Positions 15,914-22,935 of a stretch of DNA of 32,673 nt are shown piece after piece. Source of the DNA: Synergistaceae bacterium (GTDB lineage: Bacteria; Synergistota; Synergistia; Synergistales; 79-D21); assembly GCA_012517195.1 (NCBI GenBank), contig JAAYVK010000080.1, positions 1 to 32,673 of the forward strand, read 5' to 3'. A program made the position numbers and the translations under genes. How positions within the stretch are numbered: position 1 is the first letter of the stretch; each line of letters begins with the position of its first letter. The notes under the pieces were generated by a model that was given only the letters and a program-made list of their open reading frames with translations, ran no database searches and was not told the DNA's origin.

Positions 15914-17056
15914 ATGACGTTTTCCCAGGGGAAAGAACCGCCGGCAATCTGCCCCGGCTGCGGAGCCTTCCTGCAAAGCGATGATCCAGAAGCGCCCGGC
16001 TTTGTGCCGGAAGGGCTGAAACCCCGTCAAGGCATGGTTTGCAGGCGCTGCTTCCGCCTGGTCCATTACCGCCAGGCGACAAAGGCCCCCCTCTCGGATG
16101 AGCAGATTTTCGGGATCCTTCGCCGGGAGATGGAGAATGCCGATGGCGGAATCGTCTTTCTTGACGCCCTGCAGCTTGCCCCCAATCCGCGGCTCGAAAA
16201 ACAGCTGAAAGAGTGGGGAAAGCCCTTCCTGAAAGTCATCAACAAATATGATATGCTTTCATCATGGTTTCGTGACGGGCCCTCAACCAGGCAGCTCGAA
16301 ACGATTCTGGGAGTCTCGAAGGACGATTTTCTCACGATGAATGCGCTGGATCATGCTGCCGTCAGGAAGGCCCTTACATGGCTTGAAAGCCGCTTTTCCC
16401 GCGGAGCACGGGTTCTTCTGATGGGACCGGTCAACTCAGGGAAGACCACCTTCCTGAGAAGCGCCTGTGCAGAAGCCCGCTTTGCTTCGAGTTCGCCGAT
16501 GCCGGGGACCACTCTGGGCCCGATCGGAGTTTCGAATTCACGGTTAGGCATGACCTTTGTCGACATCCCCGGCTTCCGCTCGGACGATCCTTGGATCCCG
16601 ATCCTTTGCCCGGACTGCCTTTTCAGGCTCCAGCCGGAAAAAAAGCTTGTGCGCTCGTCGTTCTCCCTGTCTTTAGGGGATGCCCTTCTTTTCGGCGGCC
16701 TTGTTGAAGTCAAAGTCCTGGACAATCCAAAGGGGAACCGCCTTGGGACTGCGGCCTTTACCCCTGAGTCCCTGAAGCCTCACCGCACGAAGTCGCAAAG
16801 AGCGGCGGAGCTGATTGAAAAGCACTCGGGGGAACTCCTGAGAATCCCCTGCCGGGGATGCCGGACGGTTCTTGACGGCATTCCTCGAACCGAGGCGGAA
16901 GTTCAGCTCTCGAAGGGGCAGGATCTGGTGCTTCCTGGTTGCGGCTGGCTCACTCTCTTGCGGGGAGAGGGAATTTTCTCTGTCGCCGCTCCTCATTTTT
17001 TCAAATTCAGGGTTCGAGCTGCGCTGATCGGAGGAGATGAGATTGATGAAGGTTGA
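15914..17056 (+). CDS. yqeH: Circularly permuted GTPase of the YqeH family
   Basis: A 380-residue GTPase. It starts with a zinc-finger (CPGCG at 13-17 and CRRCFRLVHY at 43-52), then the G motifs in permuted order: G4 NKYD (110-113), later G1 GPVNSGKTT (171-179) and G3 DIPG (217-220). G4 before G1 is the mark of YqeH/YlqF-type circular permutation. YqeH homologues assist 30S ribosomal subunit assembly. A C-terminal region with CRGCRTVLDG follows. It starts 9 bases after mltG stops and overlaps tldD by about 11 bases. Ribosome assembly is inferred from the family. Confidence 0.9.
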   Translation: MTFSQGKEPPAICPGCGAFLQSDDPEAPGFVPEGLKPRQGMVCRRCFRLVHYRQATKAPLSDEQIFGILRREMENADGGIVFLDALQLAPNPRLEKQLKEWGKPFLKVINKYDMLSSWFRDGPSTRQLETILGVSKDDFLTMNALDHAAVRKALTWLESRFSRGARVLLMGPVNSGKTTFLRSACAEARFASSSPMPGTTLGPIGVSNSRLGMTFVDIPGFRSDDPWIPILCPDCLFRLQPEKKLVRSSFSLSLGDALLFGGLVEVKVLDNPKGNRLGTAAFTPESLKPHRTKSQRAAELIEKHSGELLRIPCRGCRTVLDGIPRTEAEVQLSKGQDLVLPGCGWLTLLRGEGIFSVAAPHFFKFRVRAALIGGDEIDEG

Positions 17057-18446
17057 ACCCCTTGCCGGCGGATGGAACTCTCTCGGCGAACAGCTGGCAG
17101 CTCTTTCGGGCAAAAAGGTGAACTATGCCGATCTCTTCGTTCAGTCCGCTTCCGGACACAGCGTGACTTTCGAAAAGGGGAGGGTCGAGGAGGTGTCTTC
17201 CGGTGCTTCCGGCGGTGTCGGGGCAAGGGTCCTTCTGAACGATCACTCGGTCTTTTCGCACTCACCTGATTCTTCCCTGAAGGGCGCCTGGCTTTGCATG
17301 GAAGAAACCCTGTCAAGGGCTGGCCTTCCCTCCCTCAGAACCCCTTCATTCACTCCGGCGGACTTTACGGATTGCGACCCGATCCGGCTGAAAGCTCCGG
17401 AAACGGAACCCCTGGGCGAAGTCGACCGATCCATCCGCAACGCCTCAAACCATGTCCGGCAGGTGACTCTCCGGGCCAAGGTGTCCGGGAGGCGAACCCT
17501 CATCGTCCGCGGGGACGGAAAGATCGTTACGGATCTCCGCTTTCATTCCCTTTTTGCGGTCCAGGTCACGGTTGAACGCAAGGGGACGATACAGACCGGA
17601 TACGAGGTACGCGCCTTTCAAACCGGGCCCGGGAATTTTTGGGACGACCTGTCCCCCCTGGAAGTCGGCCGACAGGCACTGGAAAGAGCCCTGCTCATGC
17701 TTGAGGCCAGCCAGTGCCCGGCAGGAAGAATGCCGGTTGTCCTCTCAGGCCAGGCGGGAGGAACCATGATTCACGAGGCCTGCGGGCACGGCCTGGAAGC
17801 GGATATCGTGCAGAAAGACTATTCGGTTTACCGTGACCGGCTCGGAGAGCAGGTCGCTAGTCCGCTCGTCACTCTCGTGGACGACGCGACGATCCCGAGA
17901 GCGTATGGGAGCTATGAAGCCGATGATGAAGGGACACCCTCCCAGCGCACCATCCTGATCGACAGGGGGGTTCTGAAAGCCTACCTGACCGACGTGCAGT
18001 CAGCCCAAAAGGGCGGCCTTCCCCTGACGGGAAACGGCAGGAGGGGTTCCTACCGGAATCTGCCTCTGCCCAGGATGAGCAACACGTTCCTTCTTCCTGG
18101 CGAAGACCCCTTTGAATCCCTGCTGGACAAGGCGGGGAAAGGCCTGCTTGTGACGAAGATGGGAGGGGGACAGGTCAACCCGACCTCCGGTGATTTCGTT
18201 TTCCAGGTGACCGAGGCCTTTCTCATCGAGAACGGGAGGGTCGGAAAACCCGTCCGGGGTGCCACCCTCATCGGCAACGGCCCGGAAACGCTGAAACAGA
18301 TCGAAGCGATTGGCGGTGACCTCCATTTCGAACCCGGCCTGTGCGGAAAAGATGGCCAGAGCGTGCCGGTCACGGATGGGCAACCCAGCCTTCTCATTCG
18401 GGATCTGCTGGTAGGGGGGTGTGAAATCGGCGATGGCGAGGGTTAG
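17046..18446 (+). CDS. tldD: TldD-type metallopeptidase (peptidase U62 family)
   Basis: A 466-residue protein of the TldD/PmbA family. The zinc site is the HExxGH motif MIHEACGH (His243-Glu244 and His248), the mark of the TldD catalytic subunit. Other family features are SGHSVTFEKGRVEEVSSGASGGVGARVL near the N-terminus and MSNTFLLPGED with KMGGGQVNPTSGDFVFQVTEAFLIENG near the C-terminus. TldD with its partner TldE degrades or matures peptides in the cytoplasm; no tldE/pmbA gene is in this window. I start at ATG 17046, 9 bases after GGAGGAG (17030-17036); ATG 17037 is too close to that site. It ends inside the start region of ftsK. Confidence 0.92.
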   Translation: MKVEPLAGGWNSLGEQLAALSGKKVNYADLFVQSASGHSVTFEKGRVEEVSSGASGGVGARVLLNDHSVFSHSPDSSLKGAWLCMEETLSRAGLPSLRTPSFTPADFTDCDPIRLKAPETEPLGEVDRSIRNASNHVRQVTLRAKVSGRRTLIVRGDGKIVTDLRFHSLFAVQVTVERKGTIQTGYEVRAFQTGPGNFWDDLSPLEVGRQALERALLMLEASQCPAGRMPVVLSGQAGGTMIHEACGHGLEADIVQKDYSVYRDRLGEQVASPLVTLVDDATIPRAYGSYEADDEGTPSQRTILIDRGVLKAYLTDVQSAQKGGLPLTGNGRRGSYRNLPLPRMSNTFLLPGEDPFESLLDKAGKGLLVTKMGGGQVNPTSGDFVFQVTEAFLIENGRVGKPVRGATLIGNGPETLKQIEAIGGDLHFEPGLCGKDGQSVPVTDGQPSLLIRDLLVGGCEIGDGEG

Positions 18447-20706
18447 GAAACAGTATCCCGAACTTCGTGAGCGACAGAGCCCAACGGTCCGGAAAGAATC
18501 CGGCGATTCTACGGAAAGCCCGGCCTGGGTGGACGGCGCCGTTGTTTTCGTGCTCTTCCTTGCCGTGTATTTTCTGGCTTCGCTCTATACCGACCTGACC
18601 GGAGCCTGGGGGCAAACCGTCAGAAACGGCTTCTTCGGTATTACCGGAGGCGGTGTCGTGCTCCTGCTTGTTTTCGTCCTGTACTGCGGGATTTTCCATC
18701 TCCTGAGGAAGCCGGTCCAGGATCTGGCAAGGCAGGCGGGTGGAACGATCGTCCTGTATCTTTGCCTGGAGGTCGTACTTTTCATCGGCCAGGGAACCTG
18801 GCCAATGGCGGCCCGAGAGTGGCTCAACCCAGGGCTGCTGGGAAAAGCGATCGGGGAATTCCTCCTGAAACAGACGGGCGTCCTGGGCATCGTTCTTGCC
18901 GGGCTTTTCGGGGTCTTCCTTTCCGCAGCCCTGTACGGACTGATCGAGCCGCTCGACTTTGTCCGCTGGGCTGGGACGATCCGGGACGGGCTGTTTTCGG
19001 GAATGCGCCGCTTCAAGGTTCTTTTGTCGGGGATTTCCCTCCCGATGACCGAAAAACTTTTCCCGAAGACGCCGGACGGCGTTTCTGAACCCGAAACGGC
19101 CCCGCTTTTTTCCAAGAGCGGGACTCAAATTGCCGAGCCTCCGGAAATCGCTCCTTTATCTCCGTCATTTGCAGAAGAAGAAACGGATGACCTGCTCGTC
19201 CTACCCGTTGAAGAAGCGGTCGAACAGGCAGAATTCCAGGAAGAGTGTCCTCTTCCTGAGGGGATCGATCCTTCTGCCTTCCCTCCGCCGCTTGAACTTT
19301 TCGGCAATGAGGGGATCACCGCCAACCCGATTTCGGACGAGCTGATCCGCAACCAGGGAGAGCGAATCATCTCCACCCTTGAGGAATTCGGCGTTGAAGC
19401 CGAGCTGGCAGAAACGATCACAGGACCGACCGTCATCCAGTTCCGCCTGCAGCTGGCACCGGGGATCAAGGTCAGCAAGGTCGCGGGGCTCAGCAACGAC
19501 CTGGCCGTGGCACTTGCGGTTCCCGCCCTGCGGGTCGAAGCTCCCATCCCGGGTACGACCTTCGTCGGGATTGAAACGCCTAACCCGAGAAGATGGATCG
19601 TTCCGTTAAGGGCCCTCCTCGAGTCGACTCCGTTCCAGCGAGGCGATTTCGACCTTCCTCTCCCCCTGGGGCTTACCGTCGACGGAGTGCCGCTCGTCAT
19701 GGGACTCGAAGACCTGCCGCACCTTCTCGTGGCAGGGACCACCGGGTCAGGGAAGAGCGTCCTCGTCTCCAGCTGCATCATCGGGCTGTGCTGCGCCAGG
19801 AGGCCGGATGAACTGCGCCTCCTGCTGATCGATCCCAAGCGGGTGGAGATGACCCTCTACGAGAAGCTCCCCCACACCCTGACTCCTCCCGTCGTCGACT
19901 CGAAAAAGGCCGTCCACGCCCTCGGATGGGCGATACGGGAAATGGAGCGCCGTTACGAGCTTTTCGCGGGCGCAAGGGTCCGGCACCTGAAGGCCTACAA
20001 CAGGAAAGTCCTTCCGAAAGACCGGCTCCCTCACATCGTCATTGTCGTCGACGAACTGGCCGACTTGATGATGACCTCTCCGAAGGAAGCCGAGGATTAC
20101 ATCTGCAGGCTTGCCCAGATGGCCAGGGCCACGGGCATTCACCTCATCCTTGCCACCCAGAGGCCTTCCGTGAATGTCGTCACCGGCCTGATCAAGGCCA
20201 ACATCCCGGCGCGGGTTGCCTTCACCCTTCCTTCCCAGGCGGATTCCAGGACGATCATCGACCTTTCCGGGGCGGAAAAGCTCCTCGGAAAAGGAGACAT
20301 GCTTCTCCTGACTTCCCGCTACCCGAAACCCCTTCGGGTACAGGGTCCCTGGATCGACGAAAGCCGGATCACCGGGTTCATCCAGCATGTCCTGCGGGTT
20401 TTCGGCGAACCGCAACATATCGATATCGACAGTGACGAAAATGGAACCTGGGGGGAAATCGCGGCCAACCTGGAGGATCCGCTCCTGGAAGAGGCCGTCT
20501 CGATCATCCTTCAAACGGGGATCGCTTCGGCCAGCCGTCTCCAGAGACAGCTGAAAATCGGTTTTACACGCGCGGCGCGCCTGATCGACACCATGGAGCA
20601 GCTGGGCATGGTGGGGCCCCAGGAAGCCTCTCGCCCAAGGGAGATCCTGGTTGATGAAGACAAGGCCGAGGAGATTCTCCGCCAGGCCTTCAGCGGTGGG
20701 GGTTGA
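18421..20706 (+). CDS. ftsK: DNA translocase FtsK/SpoIIIE
   Basis: A 761-residue septum-linked DNA pump. About four hydrophobic segments lie in residues ~40-180. A variable acidic linker (~210-290) follows. The motor has Walker A GTTGSGKS (439-446), Walker B HIVIVVDELADLMM and the ATQRPSVNVVTGLIKANIPARVAF signature. The C-terminus is a winged-helix gamma domain (~695-755: DPLLEEAVSIILQTGIASASRLQRQLKIGF in outline) that reads chromosome polarity sequences. The start is uncertain: GTG 18421 overlaps the tldD end, and ATG 18433 is four codons later; the upstream AGGGGG (18413-18418) is poorly spaced for both. The protein acts in chromosome dimer resolution and segregation at division. Confidence 0.95.
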   Translation: MKSAMARVRKQYPELRERQSPTVRKESGDSTESPAWVDGAVVFVLFLAVYFLASLYTDLTGAWGQTVRNGFFGITGGGVVLLLVFVLYCGIFHLLRKPVQDLARQAGGTIVLYLCLEVVLFIGQGTWPMAAREWLNPGLLGKAIGEFLLKQTGVLGIVLAGLFGVFLSAALYGLIEPLDFVRWAGTIRDGLFSGMRRFKVLLSGISLPMTEKLFPKTPDGVSEPETAPLFSKSGTQIAEPPEIAPLSPSFAEEETDDLLVLPVEEAVEQAEFQEECPLPEGIDPSAFPPPLELFGNEGITANPISDELIRNQGERIISTLEEFGVEAELAETITGPTVIQFRLQLAPGIKVSKVAGLSNDLAVALAVPALRVEAPIPGTTFVGIETPNPRRWIVPLRALLESTPFQRGDFDLPLPLGLTVDGVPLVMGLEDLPHLLVAGTTGSGKSVLVSSCIIGLCCARRPDELRLLLIDPKRVEMTLYEKLPHTLTPPVVDSKKAVHALGWAIREMERRYELFAGARVRHLKAYNRKVLPKDRLPHIVIVVDELADLMMTSPKEAEDYICRLAQMARATGIHLILATQRPSVNVVTGLIKANIPARVAFTLPSQADSRTIIDLSGAEKLLGKGDMLLLTSRYPKPLRVQGPWIDESRITGFIQHVLRVFGEPQHIDIDSDENGTWGEIAANLEDPLLEEAVSIILQTGIASASRLQRQLKIGFTRAARLIDTMEQLGMVGPQEASRPREILVDEDKAEEILRQAFSGGG

Positions 20707-20711
20707 TCCAT

Positions 20712-21434
20712 ATGGAGAGAATCGAGGAAATCAGACTGCCTCAGGTGCTTTTGTCTTCCCCGATGATCCCGCAAGGGGAGGAAATCCTCCTGGTCGCGGG
20801 GGGGCGTAAGCCCAGGGTCAACTGGCTGCTTGAAGCCGCCGAAAATCGTACCGTCTGGGCCATCGACCGGGGAGTCGACGCCTGCATGGAAGCCGGACTT
20901 TTGCCCGCGATGATTCTGGGGGATGCCGACAGTGCCTCCCCAAAGCTCTGGAAAGCCGCAACGGAAAGGGGAGCTGAAGTGCTGTCCCTTTCCCGCGAGA
21001 AGGATGACACCGACCTCCAGGTGGCCCTCAAGACGCTCGCGATGCGGCTTGGCCGGATCAAGATCCTCGTGACGGGTTGCTGGGGAGGACGGTTTGACCA
21101 TGCCTGGAGCAACGTTCTATCCGTCCTGGGAGCGCTTCGTGAAAGGGGTGGCTATGCGGTCCTTGTCGATCACAGGGAACTTCTGGCCTTCATCAGGGGC
21201 AGGGAAACCGTAACGCTCACCCAGCTCAGGAAACCCGAGGCCGTTTCGCTTCTGGCCTTTTCGGAACGATGCACGGGAGTCTCGATCCAGGGGGTTCACT
21301 GGCCCCTGGAGAAAACGGAACTGGATAAGGGACTACCGTATGCGATCAGCAACCGTCCGAAAGGGGATGAACCCATCGTTGCGGGCCTCGATGCCGGGGA
21401 AATGGGGCTTTACGTCAGCTGGTGGGAAAGGTAG
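20712..21434 (+). CDS. thiN: Thiamine pyrophosphokinase
   Basis: A 240-residue protein with the TPK fold motifs: WAIDRGVDACMEAGLLPAMILGDADSAS (nucleotide and Mg binding), SREKDDTDLQVAL, and VTGCWGGRFDHAWSNVL. The C-terminal half has the thiamine-binding style YAISNRPKGDEP. It would transfer pyrophosphate from ATP to thiamine to give thiamine diphosphate, the cofactor used by DXS encoded downstream. ATG 20712 is preferred over the in-frame TTG 20703 that overlaps the ftsK stop. It ends the plus-strand run and faces rpmB. Confidence 0.85.
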   Translation: MERIEEIRLPQVLLSSPMIPQGEEILLVAGGRKPRVNWLLEAAENRTVWAIDRGVDACMEAGLLPAMILGDADSASPKLWKAATERGAEVLSLSREKDDTDLQVALKTLAMRLGRIKILVTGCWGGRFDHAWSNVLSVLGALRERGGYAVLVDHRELLAFIRGRETVTLTQLRKPEAVSLLAFSERCTGVSIQGVHWPLEKTELDKGLPYAISNRPKGDEPIVAGLDAGEMGLYVSWWER

Positions 21435-21455
21435 GGCGGGGGAGCGGAAGTCGAA

Positions 21456-21492
21456 TCAAAAAAGAAAGGCGGGCTGCCCTTAGACAGCCCGC
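21456..21492 (-). terminator. Intrinsic terminator of rpmB, overlapping its stop codon
   Basis: On the minus strand GCGGGCTG (21492-21485) pairs with CAGCCCGC (21476-21469), an 8-bp GC-rich stem whose 8-base loop includes the rpmB TAA stop (21482-21480). A T-rich run (CTTTCTTTTTTGA) follows at about 21468-21456. On the plus strand no T-run follows the hairpin, so it should act only on rpmB transcripts. Confidence 0.85.
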
Positions 21493-21674
21493 TTGACCAG
21501 ACCGGAACGGAGACAGCGTGAACAGACCTTGAGCTTGGTTCGGCCCCCTTCGCCAAAATCGACCCGTACGGTTTGCAGGTTCAACTGCCAACGACGGCGG
21601 GTATGGCGGTTCGAGTGGCTGACGTTATTGCCGGTAACGGGCCCGCGGCCACAGCACTGGCAGACCTTGGACAT
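21480..21674 (-). CDS. rpmB: 50S ribosomal protein L28, zinc-binding form
   Basis: A 64-residue ribosomal protein: MSKVCQCCGRGP at the start, NNVSHSNRHTRRRW in the middle and KVCSRCLRSGLV at the end. Two CxxC pairs (Cys5/Cys8 and Cys51/Cys54) mark the zinc-containing (C+) form of L28. The start is ATG at 21674, 7 bases after GGGAGG (complement of 21682-21687). Longer upstream starts would run through the promoter. It is the only minus-strand gene in the window, with its own promoter (21715-21743) and terminator. Confidence is very high. Confidence 0.97.
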   Translation of the reverse strand: MSKVCQCCGRGPVTGNNVSHSNRHTRRRWQLNLQTVRVDFGEGGRTKLKVCSRCLRSGLVKRAV

Positions 21675-21714
21675 CGTCGATCCCTCCCAGATTGGAAACC
21701 ATGCAGCGAGAGGC

Positions 21715-21743
21715 ATTGTATCATACGGCAGTATGATTGGCAA
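21715..21743 (-). promoter_or_regulatory. rpmB promoter with a palindrome in the spacer
   Basis: Reading the minus strand: -35 TTGCCA (21743-21738), 17-base spacer, -10 TACAAT (21720-21715). Transcription would start near 21708, about 34 bases before the rpmB start codon. The spacer holds a perfect inverted repeat, ATCATAC-GGCA-GTATGAT on the plus strand (21720-21737), which touches both promoter boxes. A repressor bound there would block RNA polymerase. The promoter call is strong; the operator is inference. Confidence 0.75.
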
Positions 21744-21780
21744 ATCCGTCCGGCCAAACTAGGGGAAGAGGGTGTATCCC

Positions 21781-22014
21781 ATGAGTTTTTCGAAGGAAAT
21801 CGAAACTCTCCAGGCTATTGTCAAGCGCCTCGAGAGTGAACCGATGCCGCTGGAGGAAGCGATGGAGCTATTCGAAGAAGGAATGGCGAAGGCACAGCAG
21901 TGCAGGGCCTTTCTTGAGCAGGCACGGCAGAAGGTGATCCTCCTTTCGGAGGGCGGAAACGACTCCGGTGGGACGGCCTGGAATCCCTTGAACGGAGAGG
22001 AAACCGTATCATGA
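21781..22014 (+). CDS. xseB: Exodeoxyribonuclease VII small subunit
   Basis: A 77-residue helical protein with the XseB pattern: SFSKEIETLQAIVKRLESEPMPLEEAMELFEEGMAKAQQCRAFLEQARQKV in outline. Several XseB chains bind the large subunit XseA, and the complex degrades single-stranded DNA to oligonucleotides. The large-subunit gene, often immediately upstream, is not in this window. ATG 21781 is chosen over GTG 21772; a GGAAGAGGG site lies 21762-21771. Its stop overlaps the ispA start as ATGA. Confidence 0.88.
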   Translation: MSFSKEIETLQAIVKRLESEPMPLEEAMELFEEGMAKAQQCRAFLEQARQKVILLSEGGNDSGGTAWNPLNGEETVS

Positions 22015-22913
22015 CGGAAAGGGAAGAAGATCTCGAACTTCGCCTTCGGCGCTGCCGGGAGGAAGTCGACCGGGAAATCGAAAGGCTGCTCGAGGAAGAT
22101 TCCGGGATCCCCGAACGTCTCCGGGATGCAATGGGGTATTCCCTTCGGGCAGGGGGAAAGCGTCTGCGTCCATTCCTGTGCATCGCTGCGGCGGAGCTTT
22201 CCGGCTGCCCGGCGGAACCGGTGCTTCCGATGGCGGTCGCCCTCGAGATGTTCCATACCGCTTCGCTGATCCACGACGATCTTCCGTGCATGGATGACGA
22301 TCCGCTACGGAGGGGCAAACCTTCCAACCACATGGTTTTCGGCGAAGGGCTCGCCACTCTGGCTGGAGATGCCCTCCTTCTCTGGGCTTTCGAAACCGCA
22401 ATTTCGAAGCTCCTGCCCGTTTTTCCCGCGGAACGTATCCTCGGTGCAATCGGCGAATTCGCGAAGGCCATCGGGCCCTCGGGCGTATGTGCTGGCCAGG
22501 TTCTTGACACCGATCCTTCAAGCCGGGAATCCGAAGATGATTTTGTCTGGAGAATCGCCTCCCTGAAAACCGGGGCCCTGATCCGGGCTTCTGTCCTGGC
22601 CGGCGGAATCCTCGGCGGCTTGGAAGACGTGAAAATCGAAGCATTATATAATTATGGGACACATTTGGGCCTGGCCTTTCAGGTCGTGGACGACATCCTC
22701 GATGTTACGGGAAAGCCGGAGCAAATGGGGAAGACTCCGGGGAAAGATTCTGTCCAGGGGAAGGTTACGTTCGTTTCCACCTACGGGCTGGAAAAGGCCC
22801 GCAGGATCGCCCGCGATGAGAGCGTGAAGGCGATTGATTCCCTTTCCTGCTTCGGACAGGAAGCCGATCCCCTGCGTTCCCTCGCCCGTGTGTTGCTTGA
22901 TCGGTCCAGTTGA
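22011..22913 (+). CDS. ispA: Polyprenyl (farnesyl/geranylgeranyl) diphosphate synthase
   Basis: A 300-residue all-helical trans-prenyltransferase. The first Asp-rich motif is DDLPCMDDD (89-97) followed by LRRGKPSNH, and the second is VVDDILDVTGKPEQMGKTPGKD. GGKRLRPFL near residue 48-56 is the substrate-binding signature. It condenses isopentenyl diphosphate with allylic diphosphates, probably to farnesyl diphosphate, upstream of undecaprenyl phosphate and quinones; chain length cannot be fixed by eye. Neighbouring xseB and dxs match the common xseB-ispA-dxs gene order. Confidence 0.92.
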   Translation: MTEREEDLELRLRRCREEVDREIERLLEEDSGIPERLRDAMGYSLRAGGKRLRPFLCIAAAELSGCPAEPVLPMAVALEMFHTASLIHDDLPCMDDDPLRRGKPSNHMVFGEGLATLAGDALLLWAFETAISKLLPVFPAERILGAIGEFAKAIGPSGVCAGQVLDTDPSSRESEDDFVWRIASLKTGALIRASVLAGGILGGLEDVKIEALYNYGTHLGLAFQVVDDILDVTGKPEQMGKTPGKDSVQGKVTFVSTYGLEKARRIARDESVKAIDSLSCFGQEADPLRSLARVLLDRSS

Positions 22914-22935
22914 ACGGAGGCGAAGCGCCAGAAGG

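Noticed and set aside
22647-22652. TATAAT inside ispA as a promoter for dxs
   Set aside because: The nearest -35-like TTGGAA (22620-22625) is 21 bases away, too far, and the match is within coding sequence.
22834-22935. N-terminal extension of dxs
   Set aside because: It lies within the ispA 3' end and adds a Pro- and Arg-rich sequence unrelated to DXS.
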